Shown here: positions 61,823 through 64,000 of the stretch, in pieces
Layout: the number at the start of each line of letters is the position of its first letter
Position numbering within the stretch: position 1 is the first letter of the stretch
Assembly: GCF_041381155.1 (NCBI RefSeq)
Contig: NC_091134.1
Span: 72,995,469-73,059,468, forward strand
Origin: Argopecten irradians
Lineage: Eukaryota; Mollusca; Bivalvia; Pectinida; Pectinidae
Direction: 5' to 3'
Length of the DNA stretch: 64,000 nucleotides
The notes under the pieces: model-generated
What the model was told of the DNA's origin: nothing
Seen by the model: only the letters and a program-made list of their open reading frames with translations
Database searches by the model: none
Position numbers and translations under genes: made by a program

Positions 61823-62279
61823 TGTTGATTACTACAGGGATGTAAGTGTTGATTACTACAGGGATGTCAGTATGTTGTGTTGTGATTACTACAGGAATGT
61901 CAGTATGTTGTGTTGTGATTACTACAGGGATGTCAGTATGTTGTGTTGTGATTACTACAGGGATGTAAGTATGTTGTGTTGTGATTACTACAGGGATGTA
62001 AGTATGTTGTGTTGTGATTACTACAGGGATGTAAGTATGTTGTGTTGTGATTACTACAGGGATGTCAGTATGTTGTGTTGTGATTACTACAGGGATGTAA
62101 GTATGTTGTGTTGTGATTACTACAGGGATGTCAGTATGTTGTGTTGTGATTACTACAGGGATGTCAGTATGTTGTGTTGTGATTACTACAGGGATGTAAG
62201 TATGTTGTGTTGTGATTACTACAGGGATGTCAGTATGTTGTGTTGTGATTACTACAGGGATGTTAGTATGTTGTGTTGC
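61823..62279 (+). repeat. 33-bp minisatellite (~13-14 units)
   Basis: The unit is GTGATTACTACAGGGATGTC plus AGTATGTTGTGTT, with mainly a C/A change in GATGTCAG versus GATGTAAG. Unit length is eleven codons, so one frame reads as a repeated MLCCDYYRDVS peptide for 145 codons. This is likely a by-product. Very high unit identity indicates recent expansion. Confidence 0.92.
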
Positions 62280-62465
62280 ATCTTTGTCACGTTTGTCGAA
62301 GAAAAATAATGATAATCAATGTTATAAGATGATTGGAATATTTTATATTCATTCAAATATATTTCTTTAAGATGAAGAAAATATAAATTGTTCAATGTAT
62401 TTTAATATACATTAATTATTTATATACTTCCATAGAATAATAATATTTTTCATTTTATAAATTAG

Positions 62466-62761
62466 CCCGGTCTTGCAGCCATATTGATGGCCTCCTGTTT
62501 ACCCTAAATGGTAAACACAGACAGACTCAGGAAGACAGCTGTACCTCAAAACTGTGTAAATGGGTGGTCCCGAGGAAAATTATTCAAGATCCTAGATCTG
62601 TGAGTCATATGACTTTTTTTCACGACCCCAACATGATAGAGAATCATCAGAACGGGCGACATCAATAAAGTTTGACCCTCGTCACCCAGAGGACCGAGAC
62701 ATTGATGGGCAATATATTTCTAATCAGCTCCAAGAGCTAAGTAAAATATTTCCCAGTATTG
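62466..62761 (+). pseudogene. SWIM/YqaJ-type gene, exon with zinc-finger second half (frameshifted)
   Basis: The acceptor ATAAATTAG ends at 62465. The exon opens RSCSHIDGLLFTLNG, which fits the C-x-H half of a SWIM zinc finger. It continues to SCTSKLCKWVVPRK, then reaches TAA at ~62665-62667. One frame over, family-like text resumes (SIKFDPRHPEDRDIDGQYIS) and runs to ELSKIFPSIG with donor GTATGT at 62762. The lesion is one frame change near 62655-62667. Phase 1 at the 3' end matches the next exon. Confidence 0.65.
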
Positions 62762-62960
62762 GTATGTCATTAAGATATATTCAATCTGTATTTTGTGCTA
62801 CATGAAAGTTTGGACTGCTATGTTATAGCCCTCCAAGTCAACCATATGAAATCTATTTGCTAACTATAGATTCTCAGAGAACTAAGTGGCGTCCTCTTGC
62901 ATGTACATGTATGTAATTAGGGAAACTATATTCATGAAATTTATTTTGATGAAATTCTAG

Positions 62961-63089
62961 GACTAACCCACTTATGGAACATCCCAGATGATGTACCAGA
63001 ACCAGAGGTTGCTGAAGAGGTCAGCGTCAGTTGCGAAGCTGATCCTTGTCAAAATGAAATGGGAGCCCTTGTGATTACACCAGGGACAG
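62961..63089 (+). CDS. SWIM/YqaJ-type gene, internal exon
   Basis: 129 bp between acceptor TTCTAG and donor GTAATG, phase 1 to phase 1. It encodes LTHLWNIPDDVPEPEVAEEV and an acidic stretch, then CEADPCQN and ALVITPGT. Open throughout and consistent in phase with its neighbours. It is a linker region between the SWIM and nuclease parts. Confidence 0.65.
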
Positions 63090-63648
63090 GTAATGCACAC
63101 ATCCTTAGAGAGCTTTAAACTTCATACTCTGCATGATGATAATTTGTAAGAATTTTCTATAAAATGTTCAGCGATGTATAAATTACATACGCGGACAATA
63201 TAACTTGTCAAAACTAGTCCTTGTTCAATATGTAACCTGTCTATTCTGGCTTAATTGTGTAGCTTTTTTGCGTTTTAATTTATAGTAATTAAATCTGTAT
63301 AATCTAGAAACCTGGCTATACTGATGTTTTTAAGTTTAGACAAGTTGTAATGTACATGTATTGAAGAAGACAACGTATTGTAATCCAAATTGGGAATTAC
63401 AACAAAGCGTGTAAATTGTGTTCATATATGTCAATTTTAATCAGCATAAGGTTAATCAACATACATAGAATAAACATACATCTGGCATGAAAACAATCTT
63501 TTATAAAATTAATTTACCTAAGTAAGTTTTACAAGTATATAATGTAACAGCATGTTTACAATCCATGCGTTTGCTTATGGAATTTAGTTGTTTACCTATG
63601 TACATAATGTAACTCACTAACAAACTGTAACTATATTAACTATTTCAG

Positions 63649-63744
63649 TTTTCTCCCTGACCATTGATGATGAAATGGGTAAGTTTATAGAGCAATCCAC
63701 CAGAGGACAGAGGAGTTGTCCGATGTGGATTGACTTGCACAAAG
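63649..63744 (+). CDS. SWIM/YqaJ-type gene, internal exon leading towards nuclease domain
   Basis: 96 bp, acceptor TATTTCAG, donor GTAGGC, phase 1 to phase 1. It reads FSLTIDDEMGKFIEQSTRGQ followed by RSCPMWIDLHK. In YqaJ-type proteins an E-x-T-R-x-Q ... W segment precedes the RIT(A/G)S start of the nuclease domain, so the catalytic exons probably lie just beyond the window. 63745-64000 shows no further exon. Confidence 0.7.
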
Positions 63745-64000
63745 GTAGGCCACCAGTTCTATCTTTTTGAAAAGTTCTGAAAGCCGGAATAATCCAAACA
63801 GCCTTATCAAACAGATTATCGAATGATCAGACCTCAGCAAGTGAGTACATATTGTAAAATATCAGTAATCTTAATAACGAAATTAAAGTTAGAACATACC
63901 CTTGATCTAAGGGTATGTTTGTCAAGTTAATTTCAACATGAATAATGTACATAAAACTGTAACATGTCCCCATTATTTTGTCAAATGGAGCTGCCAACCT

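Larger units (their letters stand above)
61138..62465. other. Intronic/intergenic DNA with two tandem repeats
   Basis: Contains a 93-bp direct duplication (61328-61503) and a 33-bp minisatellite (61823-62279). A possible 19-bp micro-exon at 61745-61763, between TTTTGCAG and GTAAGA, is noted but unsupported. The first cysteine half of the SWIM motif was not found here. Confidence 0.5.

Noticed and set aside
61872..62309. A 145-codon Cys/Tyr repeat protein
   Set aside because: It is the 33-bp minisatellite read in its open frame, with no start context or homologous flanks.

Overview
This window is nuclear DNA from an animal, most likely a bivalve mollusc. The signs are AT-rich sequence, GT-AG introns with polypyrimidine tracts, a neuropeptide-type class A GPCR, carnosine-synthase-like ATP-grasp genes, a tRNA-derived SINE, non-LTR retrotransposon fragments, a YqaJ/SWIM-type gene and many fold-back (MITE-like) elements. 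The species is inferred and cannot be fixed from sequence alone. True coding sequence is sparse, about 5 kb in 64 kb. Most of the window is minisatellite, dispersed repeat or featureless AT-rich DNA.

Layout. (1) 2.7-11.3 kb: the last two recognisable exons of a neuromedin-U/CAPA-type peptide GPCR (TM6 at 2734-2859; TM7 and tail at 10379-10956). Their 7.5-kb intron starts with a 44-bp minisatellite grown from the exon end plus its own splice donor. It then carries three copies of a CCCCCGCC-hairpin element and a tandem duplication holding an orphan copy of the receptor's tail and 3'UTR. (2) 11.3-20.4 kb: intergenic, with a MITE, a 37-bp minisatellite and a long near-perfect hairpin. (3) 20.5-32.9 kb and 52.3-59.4 kb: three same-strand two-exon copies of a short carnosine-synthase-like ATP-grasp ligase. 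Copy 1 has an in-frame stop. Copy 2 has lost its C-terminus to a 66-bp insertion copied from its own tandemly duplicated 5' region. Copy 3 is intact but has a 5.8-kb intron filled with retroelement debris. (4) 34.86-41.69 kb: a minisatellite with 39- and 45-bp units. (5) 41.8-44.1 kb: a chimera of two non-LTR reverse-transcriptase fragments with a nested SINE. (6) 46.5-50.4 kb: a 21-bp minisatellite. Its unexpanded two-unit seed survives in an inverted copy of the same dispersed element at 25.0 kb. (7) 60.8 kb to the end: the 5' exons of a SWIM/YqaJ-type gene with several frameshifts and a 33-bp intronic minisatellite.

The genes do not form an operon-like unit. The clear gene-level relation is local duplication and decay of the ATP-grasp family. 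The strongest novel signals are structural: a minisatellite seeded on a live exon/intron boundary so that it carries tens of donor-like sites; a dispersed element caught before and after minisatellite expansion; a gene damaged by a templated patch of its own upstream DNA; and a 6.8-kb array open in several frames on both strands because both unit lengths are multiples of three. All repeat counts are estimates made by eye.
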